A stretch of DNA of 64,000 nucleotides from Erigeron canadensis (lineage: Eukaryota; Streptophyta; Magnoliopsida; Asterales; Asteraceae), in assembly GCF_010389155.1 (NCBI RefSeq), contig NC_057769.1, positions 22,816,735 through 22,880,734 on the forward strand, given 5' to 3'. The position numbers were made by a program, and so were the translations under genes. Numbering within the stretch: the stretch's first letter is position 1; each line of letters starts with the position of its first letter. This document shows positions 42,739-54,616 of the stretch, in pieces. The notes below the pieces were generated by a model, which saw nothing but the letters and a program-made list of their open reading frames with translations, was not told the origin of the DNA and ran no database searches.

Positions 42739-43245
42739 TTAAAAGGAAATTAAAGGAATCCCTTCCACCAGTTGTTTTCTTGACAACTTATTAATATTCT
42801 TGAAATTAAGATGGGATAACCTTTTATGCCACAACCAGTTGGTGTCCTCATCATCCTTGGCATAGAAACAATGCTCTTTTGGAGCAGGTTCCATGTCCAT
42901 TATGTACACATTCCCTTTCCTTAGTGCAATCATCACCACCTTCCAATCCTTGTTAAATATGGTACCTTGAGCAATATCGAACAACACCTTATATCCATCA
43001 TCACAAAGTTGACTGACACTTATCAGGTTATATTTCAAACCATTAACAAATGCAACTTTTGTGAACTGGACCTGTCCATTGTCAATGACACCATATCCTT
43101 CAGTTTTCCCACTTCCATCATTACCAAATGTCACTGCCGGTCCATCTTGGACAGTGAACTCTTCCAACAGGGGCTTACATGCGGTCATTGTCCGTCCAGC
43201 AGCGCTGTCCAGATACCAGATATTCTTCTTTCGATCGCCCTGCAC
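42739..43245 (-). pseudogene. Protease and GAG-pre-integrase part of pol
   Basis: The protease active site, normally WYLDSGCSRHMTG, reads WYLDSAAGRTMTA. The DSG triad is DSA, which should impair the aspartic protease. Further on are GLKYNLISVSQLCDDGY and LWHKRLSHLNFKNINKLSR (GAG-pre-integrase). It is in the same frame as gag, from which two stops (TAA, TAG) separate it. Confidence 0.88.
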
Positions 43246-43257
43246 CTAAGTAGATGA

Positions 43258-45678
43258 TTAGTTATTTTTGTGAACCCATCTTTTCTTGATGGGTCCACCA
43301 GACTTCTCTTGAGAAGTCTCAGCAGATTTACTTAGGTTGGAACTGGATGCTGAAACTGGAGGATTATTTCCAGCTTCAGGAGCAAAAACAATTGGTTTGA
43401 TGGGAACAACAACATCCTCCTTTTTCATTCCAGATTTCGCTCCTTTTTGAGCAAATTGATTTTGTTTTTGCTTTTGTTTCAAAGGAGGAGTTTTAACAAT
43501 TTGTTTTTCAACTGAAGAAGACGAAGCTCCTTCCAGATTTTTTATTCTGGCAGTACAACTTTGTACCTGCCTTGACAAATTTTGGAGTTGACTCTCCAGT
43601 TTCAACAAAAAATTGTTTTCTTCAGGCTGCTGAACAGACTTGGGTTCAGCGTAATTCTTAGTCTTAGGAGTCTTAGGCTCTTTGGACTTTTGAGGTAAAG
43701 GATTATCACCAGCTTCCTTTTTAACTGGAGCTTTAGCCTTTTTGGCTCCAGTTTTAACCTCAATAGGGGTGGTCTCAACAGATTCTAATTTAACAGGGGT
43801 AGAAGAGTCATATGAAGTCTTAATTCTAACCGAGTCAGGCATCTGGGGGATAGAGGGTAAAACAGCTGCCATCTGGAGATCACCAAATTTCCAGGAAGTT
43901 TTTTGAGCATCAATTATTTTTGAAAAAACGTCATAATTTTTACCAGATGCTTGTACCCAAGATTTGATAACCATGTGTTCTTTTTCAAGATCAAATTTCA
44001 ATTTTTGGTTATCTCTTTCCAGTGCCTCATTTTTCAAATCAGATTCTTTGAGAGCCAACTGGACACTTTGCAAATCATTAAATTGACTTTTCATGTTATT
44101 AAACTCGATTAAAACCGTTTCCAAGTATCTTTCACAGTCAGTTCTCATAGTTTCAACAAATAACAAGTCATCATTTAATGATTCAGCAATGTCCAGTTTC
44201 AGTTCTGTATCCAACTCAACATCATAATCTCTTGCCTTCTTTAAAATGATGTCCACCCATCTTCCATAAAAAATATCATCTTTTAACACTGGTTGTTGAT
44301 TTTCTAATGCCATGAAACACACATCTCTAATCTCTTCATCATCATCAGATGAGTCATCAGAGAGTTCCCATTTCCCTTCAGTTTGAGCCATCATGCACTT
44401 GTTCTTTTCTTTCTCTTTATCTTGTTCAAGAGACATGAGAGCAATTTGGGCCTTAAGTTTCTTGTATTTGGCCTTATAATCATCAGTTTTGACAAAATTT
44501 GGGACAACGGGACCAGTTTGGTTGTTCATCTGACTAGATCTGTATTCCTTCATGAAATGACCTTTCTTACCATACTTATAGCAGATAAGATTGGCCTTAT
44601 CCAGAGAATTTGAACTGGAAGCATTATTGGACCCATTAAATCGATTAGATTTATGCTTAAACCTGTTAAAGGTTTTAGCAATCATGGCTACCAGATCATC
44701 ATCGTCAGTTTCCTCACAACCATTACTTAGATTAGTGGTAAGGCCAGAGTTCAGTAAGTTGTTTAACATCTCCTTCATAGAATGTAACTGGACATTCTCA
44801 GCAGACATTAAAGCAGCACAAGGTTGCCCAGTTAGGCTGGCGACCTTGGAACTCTGAGCATGGTTTAAGGCATCTTGCTCAGCCAATAACCTTGCAGCAT
44901 CATTATCTTCAGTGAATCTGAAGGCTCCATATAGGGAAGCAAGAGTATGGCTGTGCAAGGTCTTACCTTGTCTTAAGACAAGAACCATGTGTGCCCATTT
45001 GGATGGCAATATATCACAAAATTTCTCAAGAAGAATATCCTTATCCTTCTCCACTCCCAAGCCTCTAAGTTGATTAATTAGGCCAGTAAATCTGGTGTAA
45101 GTACCAGTTAAACTTTCATTGGGAAGAGCAAAGAAGGATTCATACTTCTTGTTTAATGCAATCTTTCTGGTGACAATGGTGTCATTTCCTCCTTCAAACC
45201 GGAGAACTAATTCATCGCACATGGATTTAGCACTGGGAAACAACACAAGTGTTGGAATTAGTTCCTCAGGAACAGCAGCCAGGATTATGTTTTTCAGTCT
45301 GGTATCAAGATCAACCAGCCTGCGATCCTCGTCTGACCAATGTTCCTCAGACTTTTCCCAGGTACCTCTTCTCCCAGTTGGGTCTAGAAGAGGACTAACA
45401 CCACTGGACATGGGTATATATGGTCCATCCTTGAGGATTTTCAACATATACCTCTTTATCCCACCAAAACGCAAGAGCATTCTAGCTTTCCATGTACCAA
45501 AGGTCTCACCATTCCCATCGAATTTGGGAACTGGAGTATTGGAATAATGTACATGAACGTGGCTGGCTCCAGGTGTAGGAGGAGGATGAGGATTGGTATT
45601 CAAAGGAGTGGTAACATTAACATTAGGATTAGTTTCATTTTGGGGACCAGAACCATTCTCACCTTCAGCAACCATCAA
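43258..45678 (-). CDS. Gag of the Sirevirus-like element (806 codons)
   Basis: Open reading frame from just behind the primer site. The first third is a copia gag (PKFDGNGETFGTWKARML, TRLKNIILAAVP, LTGTYTRFTGLINQL). Near residue 360 is the nucleic-acid-binding zinc knuckle, normally CxxCxxxGHxxxxC. It reads CYKYGKKGHFMKEY, so the second and third cysteines are tyrosines. The long second half is charged and probably coiled coil (residues about 390-560), then Lys/Pro-rich. Such enlarged gags are typical of Sireviruses. It ends in HKNN followed by TAA and, four codons later, TAG, before pol continues in the same frame. Capsid assembly is the expected role; RNA binding by the knuckle is probably lost. 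Confidence 0.85.
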   Translation of the reverse strand: MMVAEGENGSGPQNETNPNVNVTTPLNTNPHPPPTPGASHVHVHYSNTPVPKFDGNGETFGTWKARMLLRFGGIKRYMLKILKDGPYIPMSSGVSPLLDPTGRRGTWEKSEEHWSDEDRRLVDLDTRLKNIILAAVPEELIPTLVLFPSAKSMCDELVLRFEGGNDTIVTRKIALNKKYESFFALPNESLTGTYTRFTGLINQLRGLGVEKDKDILLEKFCDILPSKWAHMVLVLRQGKTLHSHTLASLYGAFRFTEDNDAARLLAEQDALNHAQSSKVASLTGQPCAALMSAENVQLHSMKEMLNNLLNSGLTTNLSNGCEETDDDDLVAMIAKTFNRFKHKSNRFNGSNNASSSNSLDKANLICYKYGKKGHFMKEYRSSQMNNQTGPVVPNFVKTDDYKAKYKKLKAQIALMSLEQDKEKEKNKCMMAQTEGKWELSDDSSDDDEEIRDVCFMALENQQPVLKDDIFYGRWVDIILKKARDYDVELDTELKLDIAESLNDDLLFVETMRTDCERYLETVLIEFNNMKSQFNDLQSVQLALKESDLKNEALERDNQKLKFDLEKEHMVIKSWVQASGKNYDVFSKIIDAQKTSWKFGDLQMAAVLPSIPQMPDSVRIKTSYDSSTPVKLESVETTPIEVKTGAKKAKAPVKKEAGDNPLPQKSKEPKTPKTKNYAEPKSVQQPEENNFLLKLESQLQNLSRQVQSCTARIKNLEGASSSSVEKQIVKTPPLKQKQKQNQFAQKGAKSGMKKEDVVVPIKPIVFAPEAGNNPPVSASSSNLSKSAETSQEKSGGPIKKRWVHKNN

Positions 45679-45718
45679 GCCGACCTAGGTTATAGAATTG
45701 AAACAATTCAACCTGCCT

Positions 45719-45730
45719 GCTCTGATACCA
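45719..45730 (-). other. Primer binding site, tRNA-iMet type
   Basis: The minus strand reads TGGTATCAGAGC, two bases inside the 5' LTR. Confidence 0.92.
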
Positions 45731-45732
45731 CT

Positions 45733-47060
45733 TGTAAGTCCCAACTATTACTAGATGGGTGCTGAAGACACCTCTATGTCAATGGTGAGTGTACTTTGCA
45801 ACACTATCACTTAATCTGGATGTGACCAGTTTAGAGTGAGTAGTGTACCAGGTTAACTGGAATGTTACTTAATAAGGTAACAAGTTTGAATAAGTAAATA
45901 CAATGCAATAAGGTAAATGACAAGTAAGTAAATATGGTGAGACAATATGTATTTTTCAATTGTATTTTATTTATTGATTGTTAAATAAAATACAATGTTG
46001 TTGCGGAACCAAGATAATACAAAGATGTAAATATCCTAACAACCTATGAAATACAATTGATCTATACTTGGAAATTCTCCTAACAATCGAAACACTTAAA
46101 GTTGTGAAATGTTCCTTTTTACGATTGAGAGAGTATTGCACAAGTTCACCAATATTGCAGAATGTATGTATTTGCAAAGTTGTTGAAATGCTTGGGCAAG
46201 GACCTCTATTTATAGTTGAAGTATGAGCATTGGGATCTCAACTTTGATGTACAAATATGGTTGACAGCACACAAAAGTATTAGTAAATAATCTTTTGTGT
46301 GTGCTAAATAAAGTAAGACAAAAGGTTACTTTATTCAACCACTCTACATCTTTGCACTTTTATCCACAGACAAGATTATTGTCCGGGTAAAAGGATGTAG
46401 TGTAAAAGGTCCTCCTCGTAATCAGTGTAAAGCTTTGTAAAGGCATTTACACTGGAGGATTCTCTAGTTGATTGATCTGGTAGAATGTCAACTGGGCTTC
46501 GCTACCATTGTCATTCTCTTACTTCCACTTGTTGTCTTCGACTTTAATTGGAATGTGTTCAGGTATATGTCTTCAGATCTCAACTGGAGGAAGTCATCAG
46601 TTGCATAAACTGTATATTGCAGCTGGACTTCAAATATTTCGGACAATTCTTCATGCTCTCCAGATATAACTGGAGAGATCCAGTTTTCAGCAAAACTGGA
46701 CCTAACAAATTCCCCATAATTGTCCTGAAATATTACCAAGTATTTTCAAACTTGTTTCTATACAGGTGTAAGTTTGAAATACTTGAGTTTGATAAAACCT
46801 ATTAATTTTCCAAGGCATTTTTATAGATCATCAAATGCCTTGGGTTTATTTTTAATTGTTTGTAGATCTTATCAGTTATCTAACTTGTGAATTACAATCT
46901 GGTAACTTGTATATACACAATTTTACAATGAAGTTACAAGAAAGTAAATAAAATTACAAGCAGATAGATAGAAGGAAAACTTAAACAGATGGCCCTTCGC
47001 CAGTTTTCCTTCTCTTGGCAACAGATAAAATTGGCTGTTTGTCTTCAAGATCAAGACCCA
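45733..47060 (-). mobile_element. 5' LTR of the Sirevirus-like element
   Basis: 1,328 bp, TGTAAGTCCC...AAGACCCA on the plus strand. TATA box TATAAATAGA on the minus strand at 46205-46214. Includes the last codons of the extra ORF, as the 3' LTR does. Homology to the left LTR stops at about 47060-47066 and the flank there does not match the left flank. Confidence 0.82.
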
Positions 47061-48156
47061 ATCTTTTTCCAAAAACAAACACAAAATTACTAAAACAAAC
47101 ATCATGTACAACAAAAGATGAAATAAAATATATTTTGTTTCAAAATTACATTATTTTATTTTGATTTTGTTTTTTATATATTTTAATATAAATTCATATG
47201 TGTTTTTTTATTTTTATTTTTATATAAGAATTCATTTTATTTTAAAAATATTGTTGACTTCTTATGATTTGATTTGAGACTAAATCAATATCTATAATAC
47301 AACTTAGAAAAGGAGGTTAAGGGTACACTTGACATTCCTTAAAAGCTTTTTTTTATATTTAAAACTCTCTTCTAATTACTCTAGAGACCTTTTTTTTCTA
47401 GATTTTTTTTATAATTTTTATTTGATTATTAAATAAATTATTATATTTAAAACTCTATCATAATTTTTTAAAAATAATTTTAAAGATATATAATATCCTT
47501 AAAACTCTCCCAATAAACTATTATATAAACAACCTAAATTTTTATTAATCATTTCCATTCATATTATCCTCTATTTCCTATCTTTAATAAATAAATCAAG
47601 ATAAGTAAATTTCTCAACAAAAAAAAACATATGTTTTTTTTATATCACTTTAATTTTATCTTTAGTATTTTGTTTGTGTTTTTTATTACTTTGATATTGA
47701 ATTGTTGTGATATTGTTATTTTTTATCTCTTTTATTTTAGTTTGCTGTCAATTATAGTTTAATTATGACTTCTTTTTCTACTACAAAAATGTTTTTTCTT
47801 TTAAATTTGTTTTGTTATTTTTCACTTGTTTGTTATATATTATCTTGAATTGATATTTAACTCTGATATATATATATATATATATATTTTGAAACTATCC
47901 GTTTATTGGCTTGAAAACTAGATAATTTTATATTTCTCCAATCAGTTGTTTTTTAAAAGCATTAATAAATAAAACTACGTTTATTTTTCCATAAAGTCCA
48001 TAAAACCCATAATAAAATCAAGAAGATACTATAGAGGGGTGAGGTAAGCCGAGCCATTATTAAGGTGCGAATTTGTTTGTATCCAAAATAAAAACCTTAA
48101 TAAAAAAATAAAAATAAAAATAATAAAGAGCCCCAAAAATTAGATTTGCTTATGAG
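47061..48156. other. AT-rich region upstream of the PHD gene
   Basis: Long T-rich and A-rich runs and a TA microsatellite at about 47865-47888. No ORF, and no recognisable terminal repeats. Probably holds the PHD gene promoter; a TATA box could not be chosen among the many AT runs. Confidence 0.55.
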
Positions 48157-51100
48157 ATGGCCTTTCACGTCGCCTGCCCAATTACATGGTAAAAATTTTC
48201 TCTTATAATTATAAAAAATCTATACATACACAACATCTATATCTATATATCTACATACTCTATACAAATTTCGCGCTCTCTAACGGTTTTTCTCTCTTTC
48301 TCAGTCGGCGAATTTGCTATTGCTCATTAGGGTTTCTGCACAATGAAAAGGGGGAAACTGATTTTTTGAATGAAATCACGAATTTGAAATCTTTTTTGGA
48401 TGATCCATGGCGGATTAAAGATGATAAGAGAACCGTTCAGGTTCTTGTTCCTAAAGTAGTTGTTGCCCCACCGCCGCCGGTGCCGGTTCAGGCGGCGCCG
48501 GCGGTTCCGAATTCGGTGGCTGTTGTAGATGGAGATGATGCGGCGGAGATGTTGTCGGCGCAGAATAAACGCGCTGCTATGCAGAAACAGGCTGCTGCTG
48601 CTTCTTTGGTTGCTGAGGATTTTGCTCGCCGGTTTGAATCTGGCGAGACTGAGGTATATAATAATTATATATATATATATATATTGTATTTGAATTTTGT
48701 TATTTGAGATTGAGATGTGTAGTGTATGTGGATATTGACAAAATGTAATTATCTTATATTAATCATATATAGTTAATGAACCCGAAAGGCGTTTACTGAT
48801 AGAAAATGAACCTGAAAGGCATTCACTGATTTGTAATTGTTTAGATTTTAAAAGAAGAAGTTTGTGTCTAGCTAATTGATTTGGGTTTGTACTAATTGGG
48901 TTGCTGGGTGGGAATTATAGCTTTTTATGCAAAAATGGTTCAGTCAATCTTTTACCATAATGCTCCACGGACTTATATCATTGACCAATGTGTGTCTAAA
49001 CTCTAAAGTAAGCGATCTGTAATTGTAGGTACTGTTTTAGTCTTTTCTCTGTCTTTTTTAGTATTGAAATGCTTCCAAGTCGGATGCCTATAGTATATAA
49101 AGGAGTAAACTTTGAAACTTATGAAGATCTATCAGTAAAGATAATAGATTCTTAACTTCATCTGGATCCAAAAAGGTGAAAACTTTATGTTTTGAGTTTC
49201 ACCACTTCGTTCATATGCTTTTTGCAGGGTATCACTAAAGATGTTGCCGGAGGAGAGCAAGTTGTCTCTAATGGGAAGGTAATGTGCCGCCTTTGCTTTT
49301 CTGGAGAGAATGAAAGAAGTGAGAGAGCAAGAAAGATGCTATCTTGCAAAAGTTGCAACAAGAAGTATCACAGGAGCTGTGTAAAATCTTGGTCTCATGA
49401 TAGAGGTACAATTTGTTCTCGCTGATGCATGTCATATTACTTAGAATCTTAGATCTTGTTTTTGATATTTGAAATCTTGTTGCAGATTTATTTCACTGGA
49501 GTTCTTGGTCCTGTCCTTCATGTCGTGTATGTGAGGTAAGTTGATGCGTTAGTGTATTTAGTTTTACATTAAACGATCGTCATCATGTATTAAGGAGTTT
49601 TTTTTTTATAATCAGAAATTCTGATAGTCAAATATCTATTTGATAACAAATTTGTGTATATGAAGTAATTATGGTAATTATGTGAAATTTTAATCTGGAA
49701 TCAGTGTTATCCCAGTTAATTAGTATCGTTAACGGCTCTCATCAGTTTACCTGAAATTCAAATACATGGACACGTTAATCCAAAAACAGTCTTAACTATG
49801 TATATCCATCATCCATCGATTTTGTAATTTGACTTGAGTTGAAGGCCCAGGAGTTTTAAAATGTAGAAGTTAACAATTATGAGTATGTTGTGACTCTGAG
49901 AAGGTAGTTTTATGAGCTAGTGAAAAATGGTAACCTTTTAGTTATGTGATGTATTCTCTTTATTTTTCATATATATTGCAACCTAGGTCTGCCGAAGAAC
50001 CGGTGATCCAAACAAGCTCATGTTTTGCAAAAGGTGTGATGGTGCATATCACTGTTATTGTCAGCACCCTCCACACAAGGTAAAGTGTGGACCTTTCTGT
50101 TCCGTACTTCTAGTATTTCATTCTTGATTTAGGTACTATGATGTTTCTGATCTTTTTGAAATTTTGCAGAATGTCAGCAGAGGACCTTATTTGTGTCCCA
50201 AGCATACAAAGTGTCACAGCTGTGCATCTACAGTTCCAGGGAATGGTTCAAGTCTCAGGTATTGCTCATTTACTTATAATTAGAGGTGAAAATTTTGACC
50301 TGTTTACATATGAAATGGCTGATTTGGGGCAGGTTTATCTCAGTCCGGTCAAATCAAAGATTTGTTAAAAGGAGAATGGGATGAATTGATCAAATGGGTT
50401 TAAAACTGTCTGTTTTGAATGAATACAACCTTCTAATCCATTTTTATTCAAAGATTAAGGAAAATCCTGTAATGACATTGTTTTGTATGATTTTTAGCAT
50501 TCATTTTTTAAATTTTATTTCCTAAAAATTGTTTCGTTTTGACCCATCAGGAATGTCATGTTTCAGTCAAAACCTGTATGACCCATTACATAACTTGTTC
50601 GTTAACCAATCTTGCCACCTCTACTCATAACAAAGCTAATTGTTTATTAAACGTGTTTACTAAAATTGACCTTCCGATTGTTTTTTTTTTTACACCTATT
50701 GTTGTGACTTGTGTCTAAATTCTAGTGACTTTTCATTCCATGGAAACAAAAAATTTAACAAATTTTTTACTCAGCACTTGATAGTTGATATACCTATATG
50801 GAAATAGTCTTTCTCATACTTTTTTAATCTAACTGACAGCTATGATCTTGTTAGTTTTGTTTATTTTGTACACTGAATATGGATTTTTTTGTGTTGATCA
50901 TGATTCTTGCTGATTTCCATTACAACATTTTGTAGGTGGTTTCTAGGGTATACTTGTTGTGATGCTTGTGGAAGATTGTTTGTCAAGGGAAATTATTGCC
51001 CTGTTTGTTTAAAGGTAACTTTTATTTCACCAGATTCTGGACATGTCCAATTTCGTGTTTATCTTGTCAGCGTTCACAATGTGGTTTCATCTTCTACTAT

Positions 51101-54100
51101 AATCAGAGCAAGGGTGATTATTGGGTTATTTTTACTTACAAATTTAGTGGAAGTTTTAACGTGGTTGTTATCTATTCTAACTGCAGGTGTATAGAGATTC
51201 TGAAGCAACACCGATGGTTTGTTGTGATATCTGTCAGCGCTGGGTGCATTGTCATTGTGATGGAATTAGGTTTGCTTTCAACATTATTGTGATCTTCTAG
51301 ACTTGTTGCATATTCAGTAGGACAACTTCTTATAATGTCAAACATCTTGCAGTGACGATAAGTACTTACAGTATCAAGTAAATAATCACCTGGAATACAG
51401 ATGTGCTACATGCCGTGGAGAATGCTACCAGGTAAAACAAACGATATTGGTGTGGAAATTGAGTAAATCTAGAGATTCAAGTTTTGAATTGTTAACGTAT
51501 GAATGGGTCAATATGGGTTTCTTTTATCATAGAAGTGCTAATTGGGCCAAATAGAAGATATAGCTAAAAAGGGAATGCTTCAGACGGGTTGAAAGTAGCG
51601 TAAAGCTTTTTTAACTCACCCAACCTCCTAAATTGTTTAAATTATTGTACCAGGGGAGGCCCTCTGAGAACCACTTAAAATATGAGAACTAGAAACCCAC
51701 TTTTAGCCATTCAATAAAAATAATGAAGGTTCAAAAATTTTTATTGCCGAACGGCTTATAGTAAGTTCTTTGTGGTTTCAAATGACCCACCCTATTGTAC
51801 TAATATTGTTTTCATAATCATATTTAAGACATACTTATAACCTATACTTTTTGTTCAAGAAATGAACAAAACGTGTATGGTGTATGCTGGTGAACCAAAG
51901 TTAATCCTTTTTAACTGGTATGAAAAGTAACCTGTTTCAAGCTGAATGTTACCCAACGCCTGACCCACCTGTTCTGGCTCCACTGGGCTTTTATTTATTG
52001 TTGTTTTGTCCCATATTTTTTGGACTTCTCAGGTTAGGGATCATGAGGACGCTGTTCAGGAGCTTTGGAGGAGGAGAGACATAGCCGAGCAGGATCTAAT
52101 TGCTAGTCTAAGGGCTGCTGCTGGACTGCCAACCCAAGAAGAAATATTCGCTATTTCTCCGTATTCTGATGATGAGGATGATGGACCTCCCTTAAAGAAA
52201 GAATATGGCCATTCGTTGAAGTTTTCTTTAAAAGGGGTAGTTGATAAATCTCCCAAAAAGAATAAGGATTCTCCAAAGAAAGCTGCAAGCAAGAAATATG
52301 GGAAAGAAAGAGGATTTCCTGCACCTCTATTTGGCAGGATGGCACAAAGCGATGCCCAATCTGTTGGATCATTTACTGGTGATTATAAAGACGAAGATGG
52401 GCAGTTTGATAGATTTGGGGAACCTAATACTGCAAGTTTGACTGAGGGAGTGTGGCCAGTCAATCGAGAGGGCCTAAAACGAAAGCTTGTAGAGGTTCCA
52501 GTGAAAGCAGACGGTAGATTGTTGAGAGACAAAACAAAAAGTCACAAGCCACATCAAGTGGGGGCGATGGATGATGCTGGAAAAGAGGCTGTCATATCCA
52601 AGAACACTAAGGGACCCAAGTTAGTTATACACTTGGGTGGTAGAAATAAAAATGTAGCAAATTCTACAAGGTCTGACGCATCAAACTCTCCGCAGGAGCA
52701 AATTATAACCACCGCCATTGGTACGTCTTAATTATAGTTAACTTTAAATTATTGTTGACTGGGTACAGAATGATTCTGTGCTGGCTTTATTATCTTGAGT
52801 AGTGGTGGGAATCGACCCATTTACTATTGAATGGGTCGATTTTGGTTATGGTTATTGGTCAAACGGGTGAATGAAAAAGGAACCGGCTAAAGAAGGATGG
52901 GTCAAAAGGGGGTGTATATTTAATTCTTAAAACCTCCTAGATCATTTGTTCACATTTTTAATTTGACTACTAATTATTTCTGGGATAATACTTAATCTTT
53001 TGGACACATCTTCAGGCGGAGCCAATTCGATCTCCCATGTGATACAAAATACCCGCTTTAACTAGCCCATTTTGCCACCTATTAAATTTTAGCACTTTCT
53101 AAGCACCCTTTAGATCTAATCATTTACATCTCTTGAGCTATGAATACTGTTAAGAAAGCTGGACCGGCCGGTTGAACAGGTCGGACTGCGAACCGGTACG
53201 GCATCCGGTTTATTTTGACCGGTTCGTTCGTAAGTTGGTAAAATATATTAAAAACTTATGTTGAGGACGAGATTCAAACAGCCGACGTGGGGCTTGAAGG
53301 ACATGGAGTTTACCAACTTACCTGGTGGCAACTTCTTGTGTTTATTTCATATTTATCAAATATATACCATGTGAACGTGTTATTCATTTGAACAATTCAT
53401 AAATCAAAACGGAAAAACTAGATTCGTACTCTTGTCTAGCGTGAATAAGACTTATGCGCCTGCCATCTCTTCCAACATGGCTTTTGTTAAATATATATGT
53501 TTACAAATCCGGTATACAGACAAATATATAATAATAGTGACTGGATTTTTTGGCCGGTTGGACCGGTTTAACTATGAGCCGCCCACTTCACCGGTTTGAT
53601 GTCCGGTCCGGTTTTGAAAACATTGGCTATAATTGATATTTGCACATCCTTCTTTCTCTTTATTGGATTCAAAATCCATAATTTTGGATTGTTCATTCCA
53701 GTATATCATCATTTTACTTTAAACCTAACATGACAGATCAAAAGACATCCTTTGGTGATCTAAATGATGATGATGTTGGTCCACCTTTGGTTTCACATTC
53801 TTCACAAAAGGAACGCAAGTCTGTATTGAGACTCAAATTTAAGAATCCGTATTCTGATGATCAGAGTTCTTGGGCTTCTCCTTTGGAGGAAGATAAGAGT
53901 TCTGTTAAGGGTCAGAGATCTAAGAGAAAGAGATCATTTTCTTCTATGGACAGATCTTTTGTGAAGGAAGATAAAGGGGCCGGACACTCGTATGAAGAGA
54001 ATGATATGATGAGTGAGATCATTGATGCAAAGTGGATAATTCAAAAGTTGGGAAAACATGCAATTGGAAAGATGGTGGAAGTTCATCAGCCATCCAACAA

Positions 54101-54616
54101 TTTCTGGTGAGTCTTTTTTATAACTTTCAGACTTTCAGTATATCACCGAAAGTTAAAAAGTGATACAGTTGTAATGAAGGTGGCAAGATGGGCAGGGGGT
54201 GGATCAAGTGAGCTTGGGTCAAAATGTGTCATTTTAGTCTGGATTTTTTTTTGTTGGGGTGTAGAGATAAAATACAACCACCGAATTGAAATAATTTGTG
54301 GAAGTTAACGAGTCTTGGATAGTTCGGGCAATTTGTTTACTAATTTTATTTTAGTTGGAAAGTATACATGTCTTAATTTGTCATAAGTGGTGATAAACCT
54401 TAAAAACGCACTATTCGAGTTCAAAAAAGTGCCACTTGCTATCTATTGCTAGTGATCTGATTCATCAGGTTGTATATTTGCAGGTATAAGGGAACAGTAA
54501 TCCAAGTCTCTGAAGATACATCGACTGTATCGGTTACTTTAGATGATGGAAAGGCCATGAATGTTGATCTCGGCAAACAGAGAATTCGTTTCGTTTCACA
54601 AAAGCAGAGACAGTGA
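48157..54616 (+). CDS. PHD/RING-type zinc-finger protein, At3g08020/At3g52100 type, complete
   Basis: Twelve exons join in frame: 48157-48188, 48305-48653, 49228-49405, 49486-49535, 49987-50079, 50170-50258, 50936-51014, 51187-51269, 51353-51431, 52033-52720, 53737-54106, 54484-54616. They give 740 residues and every junction is GT-AG. The start MAFHVACPITCRRICYCSLG and the layout match the Arabidopsis proteins I recall. Cys/His-rich fingers run from about residue 147 (CRLCFSG, CKSCNKKYHRSC) through CPSCRVCEVCRRTGD, MFCKRCDGAYHCYC and CPKHTKCHSC to VCCDICQRWVHCHCDGI near 330. The middle has an acidic ISPYSDDEDDGPPLKK and basic Lys-rich runs suggesting nuclear location. The C-terminus (NFWYKGTVIQVSEDTS) resembles a Tudor-like fold. 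The likely role is chromatin reading; the partner is unknown. Introns carry several hAT-like MITEs but the frame is intact. Confidence 0.93.
50281..50623. mobile_element. hAT-like MITE in PHD gene intron 6
   Basis: The left end TAGAGGTGAAAATTTTGACC and the right end (reverse complement TAGAGGTGGCAAGATTGG) are inverted repeats. Flanks CTTATAAT (50273-50280) and CTCATAAC (50624-50631) match at 6 of 8 positions, fitting a decayed 8-bp hAT target duplication. Confidence 0.7.
52800..53082. mobile_element. hAT-like MITE in PHD gene intron 10, first
   Basis: TAGTGGTGGGAATCGACCC at the left and GCCCATTTTGCCACCTA at the right, with AATGGGTCG phrases inside. Same class of ends as the 50281 element. 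Target duplication not resolved. Confidence 0.55.
53145..53625. mobile_element. hAT-like element in PHD gene intron 10, second
   Basis: Ends TACTGTTAAGAAAGCTGGAC and (reverse complement of right end) CAATGTTTTCAAAACCGGAC, with ACCGGTTTGACC-type arrays inside. Flanks GCTATGAA (53137-53144) and GCTATAAT (53626-53633) match at 6 of 8, a decayed 8-bp duplication. Confidence 0.65.

Larger units (their letters stand above)
33393..47060 (-). mobile_element. Sirevirus-like Ty1/copia element, 13.7 kb, with a long extra 3' coding region
   Basis: Two LTRs (33393-34737 and 45733-47060) flank, on the minus strand, a primer site, gag, protease, integrase, RT, RNase H, a 0.7-kb spacer, then about 1,200 codons of extra coding sequence ending just inside the 3' LTR. 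An extra ORF 3' of pol in a copia element is the hallmark of the Sirevirus (SIRE1) lineage. LTRs are nearly identical except for a 17-bp duplication and scattered changes, so insertion is fairly recent. Even so, the copy has in-frame stops, at least two frameshifts and an insertion with a local inversion in RT. No target duplication is seen: GTTTA on the left has no match at the right. Confidence 0.88.
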
